From the NCBI GenBank assembly GCA_030655215.1, contig JAURVZ010000048.1, positions 97,620 through 161,619 on the forward strand: DNA of 64,000 bases, read 5' to 3'. The first letter of the stretch is position 1. Each line of letters opens with the position of its first letter. A model generated the notes under the pieces. It saw nothing but the letters and a program-made list of their open reading frames with translations. It did not search any database and was not told where the DNA came from. Source of the stretch: Pseudolabrys sp. GTDB taxonomy: Bacteria > Pseudomonadota > Alphaproteobacteria > Rhizobiales > Xanthobacteraceae. The position numbers and the translations under genes are program-made. Below are positions 27,141-36,233 of this stretch, one piece after another.

Positions 27141-28430
27141 TTACGAACTGATCCGCTCGATCACCGCACCACAACGCGACAGCTTTTCCTCAAGCTTCTC
27201 GAAGCCGCGATCGAGATGATAGACGCGGTTGACCATGGTCTCGCCTTCGGCAGCCAAAGCGGCAATGACCAGCGACACCGAGGCGCGCAAATCCGTGGCC
27301 ATCACCGGCGCGCCGCGCAGGCGCTTGACGCCTTCAATGGTCGCCGTCTCGCCGTCGAGCCCGATGCGCGCACCCAAGCGGGCCAGCTCCTGCACATGCA
27401 TGAAACGGTTTTCGAAGATCGTCTCGGTGATGTGCGACGTGCCATTCGCGAGCGACATCAGCGCCATGAGCTGCGCCTGCAAGTCGGTCGGGAATTCCGG
27501 ATACGGCGCCGTCGTGACATCGACCGGCATCAGCGCCGCACCGTTGCGCGAAATGCGGATGCCGTCATTGGTCGGCGTCACCGTGGTGCCGGTTTTGACC
27601 AGCACGTCGAGCGCCGACTGCAGCAGATCGGCGCGGGTATTCTGCAGCAGCACATCGCCGCCGGTCATCGCCACCGCCATCGCATAAGTGCCGGTCTCGA
27701 TGCGGTCGGGCAGCACGGCATGGCGCGTGCCGTTCAGCTTGGCGACGCCTTCAATGACGAGTTGCGACGTGCCGATGCCGGTGACCTTGGCGCCCATCTT
27801 GTTCAGGCAATCGGCGACGTCGCCGATTTCCGGCTCGCGCGCGGCATTGTCGATCACCGTCGTGCCCTTGGCGAGCACGGCGGCCATCAGCGCGACATGC
27901 GTGCCGCTCACCGTCACCTTGGGGAAAATGATTTCGCCGCCGCGCAGGCCGTTCGGCGCGCGGGCAATGATGTAGCCGCCTTCGATCTCGATCTCGGCGC
28001 CGAGTTTCTCCAGCGCCATGATCAACAGATCGACCGGCCGTGTGCCGATGGCGCAGCCGCCGGGCATCGACACCTTGGCTTCGCCCATGCGCGCCAGCAG
28101 CGGCGCGATGACCCAGAAGCTCGCCCGCATGGTCGAGACCAGCTCATAGGGCGCGGTGGTATCGACGATGTTCTTCGCCGAGATGTGCAAAGTGCGGCCG
28201 GAGGCTGGCTCATCACCGGGGCGCTTGCCCTCGATCATGATGTCGACGCCGTGATTGCCGAGGATGCGCTGCAGCTGGATGACGTCGGCCAGGCGCGGCA
28301 CGTTTTCGAGAATCAGCGTCTCGGCCGTCAGCAGGCTGGCGATCATCAGCGGCAGGGTGGCGTTCTTGGCGCCGGAAATCGGAATCGTGCCGTTGAGCCT
28401 GTTTCCGCCGACGATACGAATGCGATCCAT
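27141..28430 (-). CDS. murA: UDP-N-acetylglucosamine 1-carboxyvinyltransferase
   Basis: First committed step of peptidoglycan synthesis: transfer of enolpyruvate from PEP to UDP-GlcNAc. The 429-residue protein has [15 protein letters not shown] near the start (Lys22, Asn23 at the active site). The catalytic Cys126 lies in [12 protein letters not shown], so the fosfomycin-target cysteine is present. [13 protein letters not shown] and [10 protein letters not shown] near the C terminus are typical. It leads the murA–hisD–maf block; the 140 bases upstream presumably hold its promoter. Confidence 0.96.
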   Translation of the reverse strand: MDRIRIVGGNRLNGTIPISGAKNATLPLMIASLLTAETLILENVPRLADVIQLQRILGNHGVDIMIEGKRPGDEPASGRTLHISAKNIVDTTAPYELVSTMRASFWVIAPLLARMGEAKVSMPGGCAIGTRPVDLLIMALEKLGAEIEIEGGYIIARAPNGLRGGEIIFPKVTVSGTHVALMAAVLAKGTTVIDNAAREPEIGDVADCLNKMGAKVTGIGTSQLVIEGVAKLNGTRHAVLPDRIETGTYAMAVAMTGGDVLLQNTRADLLQSALDVLVKTGTTVTPTNDGIRISRNGAALMPVDVTTAPYPEFPTDLQAQLMALMSLANGTSHITETIFENRFMHVQELARLGARIGLDGETATIEGVKRLRGAPVMATDLRASVSLVIAALAAEGETMVNRVYHLDRGFEKLEEKLSRCGAVIERISS

Positions 28431-28572
28431 TTAAGCGCCCCGGCTCTCTGTGAGTGTTCCGGGCCGATCTATGGACCGCCGGAAGCCTGCCTGCAAAGTA
28501 CAATGTGAGGGATGAGTTACCACTTATCGCCGGGGAAATAAGGCGAAAGCCGGTTCCGGCAAGGTACGGGAA

Positions 28573-28752
28573 TCAGGGATTGTCCTCGCCGGGCGCCTGA
28601 TCGGCGGTGGCCGCTTCCTCCTGGGCACCCCGGCCGCGCTCCTGCGCCTTGCGCCGGCGCAGATTTTCCCGTAGCGCAGCCGCCAGCCGCGCCTCGCGGC
28701 TGTTGGGTTTGCTGGTTTTCTTCTGCTTTTTGCCGTTTTCGTCGCCGGTCAT
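28573..28752 (-). CDS. small charged hypothetical protein
   Basis: A 59-residue Lys/Arg/Glu-rich protein from the ATG at 28752 (DENGKKQKKTSKPNSREARL...). The middle, LAAALRENLRRRKAQERGRG, looks helical and basic. A TTG 15 codons upstream gives a longer version. No domain recognised; similar short basic proteins occur next to murA in related genomes as far as I recall. No clear ribosome site. Confidence 0.55.
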   Translation of the reverse strand: MTGDENGKKQKKTSKPNSREARLAAALRENLRRRKAQERGRGAQEEAATADQAPGEDNP

Positions 28753-28891
28753 GCCGCCATTTACCGGCCCGCCGCTAACGTTGACAAGTTCACGCAAAAT
28801 TCAGGGCTGGACAGTACTTACCTTGCATCTTACAGGGTCGTTGTGGCAGTTTCCGCCGCGTTCGCCCCGGCGCCTGACCGGTGCGACTTTA

Positions 28892-28966
28892 GCTGCCGTA
28901 GCTCAGTGGTAGAGCACCTCATTGGTAATGAGGAGGTCCACAGTTCGATCCTGTGTGGCAGCACCA
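28892..28966 (+). tRNA. tRNA-Thr (anticodon GGT)
   Basis: Acceptor GCTGCCG pairs with TGGCAGC (one G-T pair), D-arm GCTCAGTGGTAGAGC, anticodon stem-loop CCTCATTGGTAATGAGG with anticodon GGT, T-arm with AGTTCGATCCT, discriminator A and encoded CCA (28964-28966). 75 nt including CCA. Confidence 0.97.
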
Positions 28967-29220
28967 TTTTCCCACATCTCTCACTGAAAATTCCGGCGTT
29001 ACGTTGCCGGTGCAGACACTGGACGGTATCGGCCTCGACTCGCTGCGGCGGCCATCTGCCCTTGACTCGTCAAGCAGCTGCTCGGCCTCGAATCGCACCG
29101 CCATTTATGCCTTGGTGCATGCCTGAGCCGAATTTGAACAACCTGATTGCTGTTAGGTGGCCGACCATAGGTCAAATGATGTCACCAACAGCGCACACCC
29201 ACCGCATCCCGTTCGCGGGT
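28967..29220. other. intergenic region after tRNA-Thr
   Basis: No supported gene. Frames crossing it also cross the tRNA and are not credible. Base composition falls toward the small-gene region beyond 29160. No integrase or attachment-site duplication of the tRNA 3' end was found. Confidence 0.4.
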
Positions 29221-29397
29221 TTAATTACTGTGGTACTTGGCGGCATCCGCCCATCCCTTTGCCGCAGCACCGGGCGTTGACCGCTTCACCTCGTGTGATT
29301 TTCCATTGTACTCGCCCGACGCGATCCAAACTGTTTTCGATTTCTGGTGCACGTCGATTTCGACGGTGTCACTCCAAACGGTCACGCGCATCTTCAT
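29221..29397 (-). CDS. 58-residue small protein, unknown
   Basis: An ATG at 29397 preceded by TTGGGGTAGCAA opens a 58-codon frame with strongly protein-like content: MRVTVWSDTVEIDVHQKSK, then TVWIASGEYNGKSHEVKRST, then a helical AAAKGWADAAKYHSN tail. Alternating hydrophobic/polar residues suggest three or four beta strands plus a C-terminal helix. It lies 17 bases after the small membrane-protein gene, so the two are probably one transcript. The family is not recognised. Local G+C is below the window average, which hints at transfer. Confidence 0.6.
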   Translation of the reverse strand: MKMRVTVWSDTVEIDVHQKSKTVWIASGEYNGKSHEVKRSTPGAAAKGWADAAKYHSN

Positions 29398-29414
29398 TTG
29401 CTACCCCAAGGAAA

Positions 29415-29732
29415 CTACATGAAAAAATAAAGGGCGAACCCGCAAATTGCGGCGAGAATACCGAGGATCGTTCGAAACCCCTCAAAAACGATTCGCAGAA
29501 AAAGATGAGATACGACGCCTGAGCCAAACCAATACAGTAAACCGTATCCCCATCCATGGTTTTGGACGAAGACGTAGATCGCCAAAAGGCCGGCTAGCGT
29601 GCCAATTAGGTACGAGAGCCAACCAAAGTGGTGACTGGCCTGAGACAATTGATGTCGCGGAGTGCGCGCGACCATTGCGCCAGCGGTAGCGCTGAAATTT
29701 AGCAATAGTGCCGCTATGAGTTGAGCATTCAT
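29415..29732 (-). CDS. small membrane protein, unknown
   Basis: A 105-residue protein with three likely transmembrane helices: LIAALLLNFSATAGAMVA at the N terminus, WLSYLIGTLAGLLAIYVFV in the middle and TILGILAAICGFALYFFM at the end. A Gly/Trp-rich loop (NHGWGYGLLYWFGSG) separates helices. No family recognised. It precedes the 58-residue gene by 17 bases and stands alone between tRNA-Thr and dnaE2 in lower-G+C sequence. Confidence 0.6.
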   Translation of the reverse strand: MNAQLIAALLLNFSATAGAMVARTPRHQLSQASHHFGWLSYLIGTLAGLLAIYVFVQNHGWGYGLLYWFGSGVVSHLFLRIVFEGFRTILGILAAICGFALYFFM

Positions 29733-29865
29733 TTAATCTTGCTCTAGCGTTTCGTGCCAAGCGTCGGTTCAACCGTCCGCGTGCTTTTTGAACGACTAGG
29801 ACACCCAAACGTCCTGTGACAAAGGGCATTAATGTATCACAAAAATCCCCGCTGGAACTCGTCCC

Positions 29866-32800
29866 TCACTGGAAATTTCTCCCCTTCGGCATCACCTCTT
29901 CAGCCGCGCCGCCGAGGCCGAGATCGTCGGCCAGCGGCTGGCTGTCCTTGAATAATGTGACCAGCGTGTCGCCCGAGCGCGGATGGCGATGCCGTTCCGG
30001 CACCGGATGATTGACCTCGTCGCCGCGCGCGGTGGCGTCGATCAGCACGCCCTCCGCCGACAATTTGCGCAGCAGCGGCGTGAGGTCCTTGATGTCCTCG
30101 GCGACAACATGAATGACGCCGGAGGCCTTCTGCAGCGGCCCGGTGACACTGATCAGCCGCGCTCCTAACACGACCGGGCGGAAGGCTTCGAAAGTCTTCG
30201 ACCAGATGATGACATTGGCGATGCCGGTTTCGTCCTCCAGCGTGGCGAAGATGACGCCCTTTGCCGTGCCCGGCCGTTGCCGCACCAGCACCAGCCCGCC
30301 GACCGTGACGCGGCGGCCGGACGGCACCTTCAGCAACTGCTCGTGCCGGAGAATACCGCGCCTGGCGAAATCGGCGCGCAGGAACGACACCGGATGCGCC
30401 TTCAGGGACAGGCGCAGATGCCGGTAGTCCTCAACGACCTGCTGGCCCGGCGGCATCGCCGGCAAGTTTGCATCCGGCTCAAGCTCGAACGTGCTGGCGC
30501 GCGCGAACAGCGGCAGATCATCCTTGTCGCCGGAGCGGCGCAAGGCGCGAATGGCCCACAGCGCCTCGCGCCGGTCGAGACCGAGCGAGCGGAGGGCGTC
30601 GGCGGCGGCGAGACGTTCCAAGATCGCCGGTTGAAGCTTTGTCCGCAGCCACAGATCGCGCACCGAATCGTAACCCTCGCCGCGCGCGGCGGCGATGGCC
30701 TCGCCATGCGCTTGCGAGAAACCGTTGATCTGCCGGAAGCCGAGCCGCACGGCATGCGTTGACGCAACAGCCGGTTTCATCTCGGCATGACGGAAATGCA
30801 GCCGCTCCGCGGCCTTCGCGCCGGGCTCCAATGTGCAATCCCAATGCGAGGCATTGATATCGACATCCCGCACCTCGACGCCATGCTCGTGCGCATCGCG
30901 CACGATCTGCGACGGCGCGTAGAAGCCCATCGGCTGGCTGTTGATGAGCGCGGCGGCGAAGACATCCGGATAACGGCACTTCAGCCAGCATGACGCGTAA
31001 ACCAGATTGGCGAAGCTGGCGGCATGGCTTTCCGGAAATCCGTATTCGCCGTAGCCCTTGATCTGCTCGAAGCAGCGCTCGGCGAAGTCGAGCTGATAGC
31101 CGCGCCGCGTCATGCCGTTGACGAATTTCTGCTGAAAAGAATTGATGGTGCCGACGCGCTTGAACGTCGCCATGGCGCGGCGAAACTTGTCGGCTTCGCC
31201 CGGTGGAAACTCCGCCGCGACAATGGCGATGCGCATGGCCTGCTCCTGAAACAGCGGCACGCCAAGTGTGCGGCCGAGCACCAGTTCGAGCTCATTCGCC
31301 GGGCCATGCTCCGGCGATGGCGATGGATAACTCACCAGCGTTGGATTTTGCCGCCGCTGCAAATAAGGATGCACCATCTTGCCCTGAATGGGACCCGGCC
31401 GGACGATCGCCACCTCGATGACGAGATCGTAGAATTTCGTCGGCTTCATCCGCGGCAGCATCGACATCTGCGCCCGGCTTTCGATCTGGAAAACGCCGAG
31501 CGTGTCGGCGCGGCGGATCATCTTGTAGGTCTCCGGATCCTCGTCTTGCATCGAGAGATCGCGGTGGTGGTTGTAATGCGTTTGCAGGAAGGCGAAACCG
31601 CGCCGCAAGCAGGTCAGCATGCCGAGCGCCAGCACATCGACTTTCATCAGGCCGAGCGCCTCGAGATCGTTCTTCTCCCATTCGATGACGGTGCGATCTT
31701 CCATCGCCGCGTTTTCGATCGGCACCACTTCGTCGAGCCGGCTTTGCGTCATGACAAAGCCGCCGACATGCTGCGAAAGATGGCGCGGAAAATCGATCAG
31801 TTCTTCGGTCAGCCGCATGACCCGCGCCAGCCGCGGATCGGATGTATCGAAACCGGCCTCGCGGGCATGCTCGTCCTTGACGCCGCCTTGCGACCATCCC
31901 CACAACGTGCCAGCAAGAAGATCGAGCGCATCCTGCGACAGGCCGAACACCTTGCCGACATCGCGAATGGCACTGCGGCCGCGATAGCAGATCACCGTCG
32001 CGGTCAGCCCGGTGCGCTCGCGCGTATATTTCTTGTAGATGTACTGGATGACTTCTTCGCGTCGCTCGTGTTCGAAATCGACGTCGATGTCGGGCGGCTC
32101 ATTGCGCTCGACGGAGACAAAGCGCTCGAACAGCAGGTTCGCTCCATCCGGCCTGACTTCGGTAATGCCGAGGCAATAGCAGACGATTGAATTGGCGGCG
32201 GAGCCACGGCCCTGACACAGAATTTTCTTTTCCTCGCGCGCAAAGCGAACAATGTCATGCACGGTCAGAAAGAACGGCGCGTATTGCCGCTGGCCGATGA
32301 TCGATAATTCCTTGGTGAGGATCGTGCGGATGTTCTCCGGCATGCCACCGGGGAAACGGCGGGCAATGCCTTCCTCGACAAAAGCAACAAGCGCATCCTG
32401 CGGCGTGGCATAGCCCTGCCGGGTTTCGGCCGGATATTCGGTGCCGCGCAGTTCCTCAAGTGAAAAACGGCAGGCGGCGAGAAAACGCGTCGTCTCTTCG
32501 ATCGCGTCCGGATATTTCCGGAACAGGCGCGACATTTCCTCCGACCGCTTGAAATGCCGTTCTGCATTGGCGCCGAGAAGCCGGCCGGCCTTGTCGATAG
32601 TGGTGTGCTCGCGGATGCAGGTGACGACATCCTGCAGCTCGCGCCGTTCGGCGCTGTGATAGAGCACATCGTTCATGGCGATCAGCGGCACTGCGGCAGT
32701 GCGCGCGATGGCCGCAAGCTTTGCCAGCCTGCGCGCATCGTCGCCGCGATAGAGCATGCCGCCGCCCAGCCAGGCCGCATGGCGGGAGGCCGCGCTTTTC

Positions 32801-33321
32801 AGTTGATCGAGAACAAGGCTGAGCGCGGGCGCGTCGATGCGCGGCGGTGGCATGACGATCAGGTTGAGACCGTCAATGAATTGCAGCAGGTCCGGCAGAC
32901 GCAGTTGGCAATCGCCCTTTTTGGCGCGCCGCTTGCCCACCGACAACAGCCTCGTCAGTCGGCCCCAAGCGGCGCGATCGCGCGGATAGGCGAGAATGTC
33001 CGGTGTGCCATCGTCGAACACCAGACGCGCGCCGACGGCGACATGGAAGCGCGATGGCGCATGACCTTCCTCGATTTCCCGCTGCCGCCATTCACGATCG
33101 GCAACAAAAGCGCGGACAACGCCGGCGACACTGTTGCGATCGGCAATGCCGATGCCGGCAAGGCCGAGGCCTTTGGCCTGCAGCACCAGTTCTTCCGGCG
33201 ATGACGCACCACGCAGGAAAGAGAAATTACTGGTCACCGCCATTTCGGCATAGGCGATTGCAGGCTCTCGCGGCCGTTCGCGCGGTTCCTCCGGCGCGAT
33301 GAAGGGAACGATGCTGGTCAT
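29866..33321 (-). CDS. dnaE2: error-prone DNA polymerase III alpha subunit DnaE2 (ImuC)
   Basis: A 1151-residue C-family polymerase for translesion synthesis. The ATG at 33321 overlaps the imuB stop by ATGA and is preferred to codons further upstream. The N-terminal PHP domain has SNFSFLRGASSPEELV and GIADRNSVAGV. The catalytic aspartates lie in EPPDIDVDFEHERR near residue 410. An OB-fold region (TVGGLVLVRQRPGTAKGVIF) lies near the C terminus, which ends MPKGRNFQ. It works with ImuA and ImuB and lies downstream of a LexA box, so it should be induced by DNA damage and drive mutagenesis. Confidence 0.95.
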   Translation of the reverse strand: MTSIVPFIAPEEPRERPREPAIAYAEMAVTSNFSFLRGASSPEELVLQAKGLGLAGIGIADRNSVAGVVRAFVADREWRQREIEEGHAPSRFHVAVGARLVFDDGTPDILAYPRDRAAWGRLTRLLSVGKRRAKKGDCQLRLPDLLQFIDGLNLIVMPPPRIDAPALSLVLDQLKSAASRHAAWLGGGMLYRGDDARRLAKLAAIARTAAVPLIAMNDVLYHSAERRELQDVVTCIREHTTIDKAGRLLGANAERHFKRSEEMSRLFRKYPDAIEETTRFLAACRFSLEELRGTEYPAETRQGYATPQDALVAFVEEGIARRFPGGMPENIRTILTKELSIIGQRQYAPFFLTVHDIVRFAREEKKILCQGRGSAANSIVCYCLGITEVRPDGANLLFERFVSVERNEPPDIDVDFEHERREEVIQYIYKKYTRERTGLTATVICYRGRSAIRDVGKVFGLSQDALDLLAGTLWGWSQGGVKDEHAREAGFDTSDPRLARVMRLTEELIDFPRHLSQHVGGFVMTQSRLDEVVPIENAAMEDRTVIEWEKNDLEALGLMKVDVLALGMLTCLRRGFAFLQTHYNHHRDLSMQDEDPETYKMIRRADTLGVFQIESRAQMSMLPRMKPTKFYDLVIEVAIVRPGPIQGKMVHPYLQRRQNPTLVSYPSPSPEHGPANELELVLGRTLGVPLFQEQAMRIAIVAAEFPPGEADKFRRAMATFKRVGTINSFQQKFVNGMTRRGYQLDFAERCFEQIKGYGEYGFPESHAASFANLVYASCWLKCRYPDVFAAALINSQPMGFYAPSQIVRDAHEHGVEVRDVDINASHWDCTLEPGAKAAERLHFRHAEMKPAVASTHAVRLGFRQINGFSQAHGEAIAAARGEGYDSVRDLWLRTKLQPAILERLAAADALRSLGLDRREALWAIRALRRSGDKDDLPLFARASTFELEPDANLPAMPPGQQVVEDYRHLRLSLKAHPVSFLRADFARRGILRHEQLLKVPSGRRVTVGGLVLVRQRPGTAKGVIFATLEDETGIANVIIWSKTFEAFRPVVLGARLISVTGPLQKASGVIHVVAEDIKDLTPLLRKLSAEGVLIDATARGDEVNHPVPERHRHPRSGDTLVTLFKDSQPLADDLGLGGAAEEVMPKGRNFQ

Positions 33322-34874
33322 GCGAAGAGGCCGTGCAAAAACCATTTCGGCCGCCACTCCGGCAGATGCGTCATCTCGCGGCCATAGAGACCTTCGCGAT
33401 AGATCCAGGCGCGCACGCCTTCCTTGCTCTCGACGCGGAAGTAATCGCGGGTCAGCGCATGGCCTTCACTATCGCGCCACCATTCCATGGCGATGCGTTC
33501 CGGCCCTTCGGCGGCGATCACCTCATGCATGATGCGCCGCCATTGAAAGCGCGCCGGTGGACCGTCCGGCACTTCGGCGATCGCGTCGATGACTTCAGGC
33601 CGGCTGAACAGACGCACCGGCCGCACCGGCGCAAGACTGTCCTGCGCGACAGGCTGGACCGTTGAAGCGCCGCGCGCCATTTGCGCCGGCACGGCAGCGA
33701 CGGCGAATTCGGGAATATGCGTGTCATTGGCCACGAGGCGCGTCAGGCGGCGTGCGCCAAAACGGGCGCTCAGGCGGTCGACCAGATGCGCCAGCTCAAC
33801 TTGACGATCTTCGCCGGCCAGACCGCTCTGCACCGGATCAAGACGTTCGGCGACCAGTGCCGACAGCCGCAGCATGTCATAGCCGAAGCCGGGATCGTGT
33901 TCATCTTTGGCGGTGGCGAGCCGCTCGATGAACAGGCGCTTGATGCGGCCGGGATCGCGCAACGGCTCGCCGGTGCCGGCTTCCAGCCGGTAGACTTTGC
34001 CGTCGGTACGAAACAAAGCGATCTGCAACAGCCGCGCGCCCTCGCCGCGCCGTTCCAGCAACAGCGACAGTTCCTGCGCAAGATGTTCAATACAACCAAT
34101 CACATCATCTTCGCGCCCGATCGGATCGGGGAAGCGCCGCTCGGCGACATAAGATGGCAATGGCAGGCGCGGCGCGATCGACTCGTCTTCGCGGCCAAGC
34201 GCCTGATCGAGCCGGCGGAGAAATCCATCGCCAAACCGCGCAGCCAGCGGCGCGCGTGGGCGATCAATGACATCGGCGATACGCTTGAGCCCGGCCTGCG
34301 CCAGCGCGCCGAGAATTTTGCCGTCGAGCCGCAGCGCCGCCAGCGGCAGCGCGATCAGGCGGCTGCGCATCTCGCCTTTCGCGACCTGCCACGTTTCACC
34401 ATAACGCGCGGCGGCCCAGGCACAGCCGACCGTATCGGCAATGCCGATTTGCGCGTTCAGACCCTGACGCACGAGCCGGCTGACAATGTCATCGGCAAGC
34501 GCACGCTCGCCGCCGAACAAATGCGCGCAGCCGCTAATATCGAGAAACAGTCCGTCGAGCGGATCGAGACCGACGAGCGGCGTATAGCGGTCGCACCAGT
34601 CGGCCACCGCTTCGAGCAGGACATGGTCGGCCTGGCGATCAGCATCTTCCACCCACAGCGCCGGATACATGGCGCGCGCATCGGCGAGCGGCACGCCGCC
34701 GCGCAGGCCAAGCGCCGCCGCAGCATCATTGAGCGCCGATATCCGCAAGGCCGACTTGATCGGCTCGACAATGATGAGCGGCGTCTTAGCCGGCGCGGAT
34801 GAGCGGCGTTCGATCCGGTCGGTCGACAGCCGTTTCAGCCACACCGAGAGATAACGCCGAGAAGACGCGGTCAT
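33318..34874 (-). CDS. imuB: ImuB, inactive Y-family polymerase-like protein
   Basis: A 518-residue hub protein of the ImuA-ImuB-DnaE2 mutasome, related to DinB-type polymerases but lacking their metal-binding acidic residues. It starts SSRRYLSVWLKRLSTDRIER and shows DGLFLDISGCAHLFGGE (about 108-124), GCAWAAARYGE, and the C-terminal FRVESKEGVRAWIYREGLY. In the family ImuB bridges the sliding clamp, ImuA and DnaE2. The ATG at 34874 is chosen by alignment sense; this makes it overlap imuA by 89 bases in another frame. Confidence 0.92.
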   Translation of the reverse strand: MTASSRRYLSVWLKRLSTDRIERRSSAPAKTPLIIVEPIKSALRISALNDAAAALGLRGGVPLADARAMYPALWVEDADRQADHVLLEAVADWCDRYTPLVGLDPLDGLFLDISGCAHLFGGERALADDIVSRLVRQGLNAQIGIADTVGCAWAAARYGETWQVAKGEMRSRLIALPLAALRLDGKILGALAQAGLKRIADVIDRPRAPLAARFGDGFLRRLDQALGREDESIAPRLPLPSYVAERRFPDPIGREDDVIGCIEHLAQELSLLLERRGEGARLLQIALFRTDGKVYRLEAGTGEPLRDPGRIKRLFIERLATAKDEHDPGFGYDMLRLSALVAERLDPVQSGLAGEDRQVELAHLVDRLSARFGARRLTRLVANDTHIPEFAVAAVPAQMARGASTVQPVAQDSLAPVRPVRLFSRPEVIDAIAEVPDGPPARFQWRRIMHEVIAAEGPERIAMEWWRDSEGHALTRDYFRVESKEGVRAWIYREGLYGREMTHLPEWRPKWFLHGLFA

Positions 34875-35568
34875 GATGATCCCATGCGACAGGCCAGCAA
34901 CCGGCGGGGCCGTGACGATTCTTGGTGAGCGACAGGACAAAGGCGGTGCGGCCCAGCCCGCCGAATTGATCGGGACGGCTCGGCACGGCCGCGACCTCCC
35001 AGCGCGTTTCCACCGAACCGGTGAGCGATGTCGGCCGGTGACGCAGCAGAAAGCCGAGGCGGCCGCCTTCGCGCGCGGCGAGCGTCAGCCGTCGCGTCGC
35101 GGTGAGGTCGGCAACAGGGCCATCATGCGGCAGTTCGACGATGACGCTGGCCAGAGCGCGGCACTTGAGCGCTTCTTCCATCGCCCACAGCGCATCATGC
35201 GGATGCGAGACCTTGAGAATGAGAAGCTGCCGGGTCTGCAAGCCGAACAGATCGCAGCCGGGGCCATAAATGTCGCCGCTCTCAATGGCGGCAAAGTCGG
35301 TCTGGATGCAGAGCGTGTCGCCGCCGTCCTTGGCCGCGCGCGCTGCCAGGGCAAAGGCAAAGCCGGCGGCGGCGCCGAAGTCGCGCACCATGGCCGGCGC
35401 GATCTCGTGCAGGCAGGCCGAGGCGAGCCCGCCCTTCAGCGCGGCGTCGATGGTGCCGACGCCGAACGCAAAAGGCTGGCCGCCGACGCGGAGGTCGGTT
35501 TCTTGCCCTTCGATTTTCGCCACAGCCTGCCGCAGACGGGTCAGAGTGGCTGGCGTTGCAGCGGTCAC
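34786..35568 (-). CDS. imuA: ImuA, RecA-like SOS mutagenesis protein
   Basis: A 260-residue RecA/SulA-like protein, first gene of the imuA-imuB-dnaE2 cassette. It shows the helix LTRLRQAVAKIEG, then GVGTIDAALKGGLASACLHEI in the Walker-A position (without a classical P-loop), LCIQTDFA, and the C-terminal WPVAWDHHDRVF. A LexA box lies 14 bases upstream of the ATG. The last ~30 codons overlap the start of imuB. Confidence 0.9.
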   Translation of the reverse strand: MTAATPATLTRLRQAVAKIEGQETDLRVGGQPFAFGVGTIDAALKGGLASACLHEIAPAMVRDFGAAAGFAFALAARAAKDGGDTLCIQTDFAAIESGDIYGPGCDLFGLQTRQLLILKVSHPHDALWAMEEALKCRALASVIVELPHDGPVADLTATRRLTLAAREGGRLGFLLRHRPTSLTGSVETRWEVAAVPSRPDQFGGLGRTAFVLSLTKNRHGPAGCWPVAWDHHDRVFSALSLGVAETAVDRPDRTPLIRAG

Positions 35569-35581
35569 GCGCGTGGTCCTT

Positions 35582-35596
35582 GTTCACTCTTTGTTC
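35582..35596 (-). promoter_or_regulatory. LexA (SOS) box of the imuA-imuB-dnaE2 operon
   Basis: GAAC-N7-GAAC on the minus strand (GTTC at 35582-35585 and 35593-35596 on plus) is the perfect alphaproteobacterial LexA site. A possible -35 (TTGACT) and -10 (around CCTATAG, just upstream of the box) precede it, so bound LexA would block RNA polymerase. It sits 14 bases before imuA, which strongly supports SOS control. Confidence 0.92.
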
Positions 35597-35704
35597 TATA
35601 GGACTCAAGTGACCAAGGGGAGTCAAGCGACGAATATTCGCTTTATAGTTCAAGGGCTTATTGAAAATCTAAGCGGAACTTCGGGTCCCGCTCCAGGTGG
35701 AGAT

Positions 35705-36232
35705 TTAGCCAGCAAAAGCGCGACATTGGCCCTGCCAGTGCACCAGCGGGCTGCCTTCGGTGGCCCGCGCCGCCTTGACCAGGCCGATGACGATCGAATG
35801 GGTGTGACGCTCGATGATCTCCTCGATCTCGCAATCGAACACCGCCAGTGCGCCAGCGAGCAGCGGCGCGCCGGTTTCCAGCGTGATCCACTTCTCGCCG
35901 ATAAAACGGCCATTGCCTTTGAGGCCGCCAACACCGGCGAAGCGGTCGGCAACAGCATTATGGCCCGTGCCGAGGATGCTGGCGCCGAAGGTTCGGTAGC
36001 GATCGAGCAACGGCCGGATCGAGGCCGCGCGGTTGATCGACACGATCAGCGACGGCGGGGCGATCGAGAACGACGACAGCGACGTCACCGTCATGCCGGT
36101 GCGGTCGGTGCCCTGCCCGGCGGTGATGACGCTGACGCCAACGGCCAGCTGACGCATCGACGCACGGAACGCTTCGCTATCGACCGGCGGTGTTTCGGAC
36201 GTCACCGGCGGCAGAACCTTGAGATGGGTCAC
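35705..36232 (-). CDS. flavin reductase family protein (sulfonate operon)
   Basis: A 175-residue FMN-binding split-barrel reductase (DIM6/NTAB family) that supplies reduced flavin. It has MRQLAVGVSVITAG, TGMTVTSLSSFSIAPPSL (flavin contact), INRAASIRPLLDR and FGASILGTGHNAVADRFAG. The start is inferred as GTG at 36232, one base after the ssuB stop and 8 bases after GAGG. Placement at the end of ssuADCB implies it serves SsuD, replacing SsuE. Confidence 0.87.
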   Translation of the reverse strand: MTHLKVLPPVTSETPPVDSEAFRASMRQLAVGVSVITAGQGTDRTGMTVTSLSSFSIAPPSLIVSINRAASIRPLLDRYRTFGASILGTGHNAVADRFAGVGGLKGNGRFIGEKWITLETGAPLLAGALAVFDCEIEEIIERHTHSIVIGLVKAARATEGSPLVHWQGQCRAFAG

Positions 36233-36233
36233 G

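Noticed and set aside
26808..28508. 566-codon plus-strand frame opposite murA
   Set aside because: Antisense to a certain gene; high-GC shadow with no recognisable motif.
28843..29280. Plus-strand frame running through tRNA-Thr
   Set aside because: Contains the whole tRNA; not a plausible protein.
28892..29900. Genomic island integrated at tRNA-Thr
   Set aside because: No integrase and no repeat of the tRNA 3' end; only lower G+C supports it.
31024..32190. 388-codon plus-strand frame opposite dnaE2
   Set aside because: Shadow of the polymerase gene.
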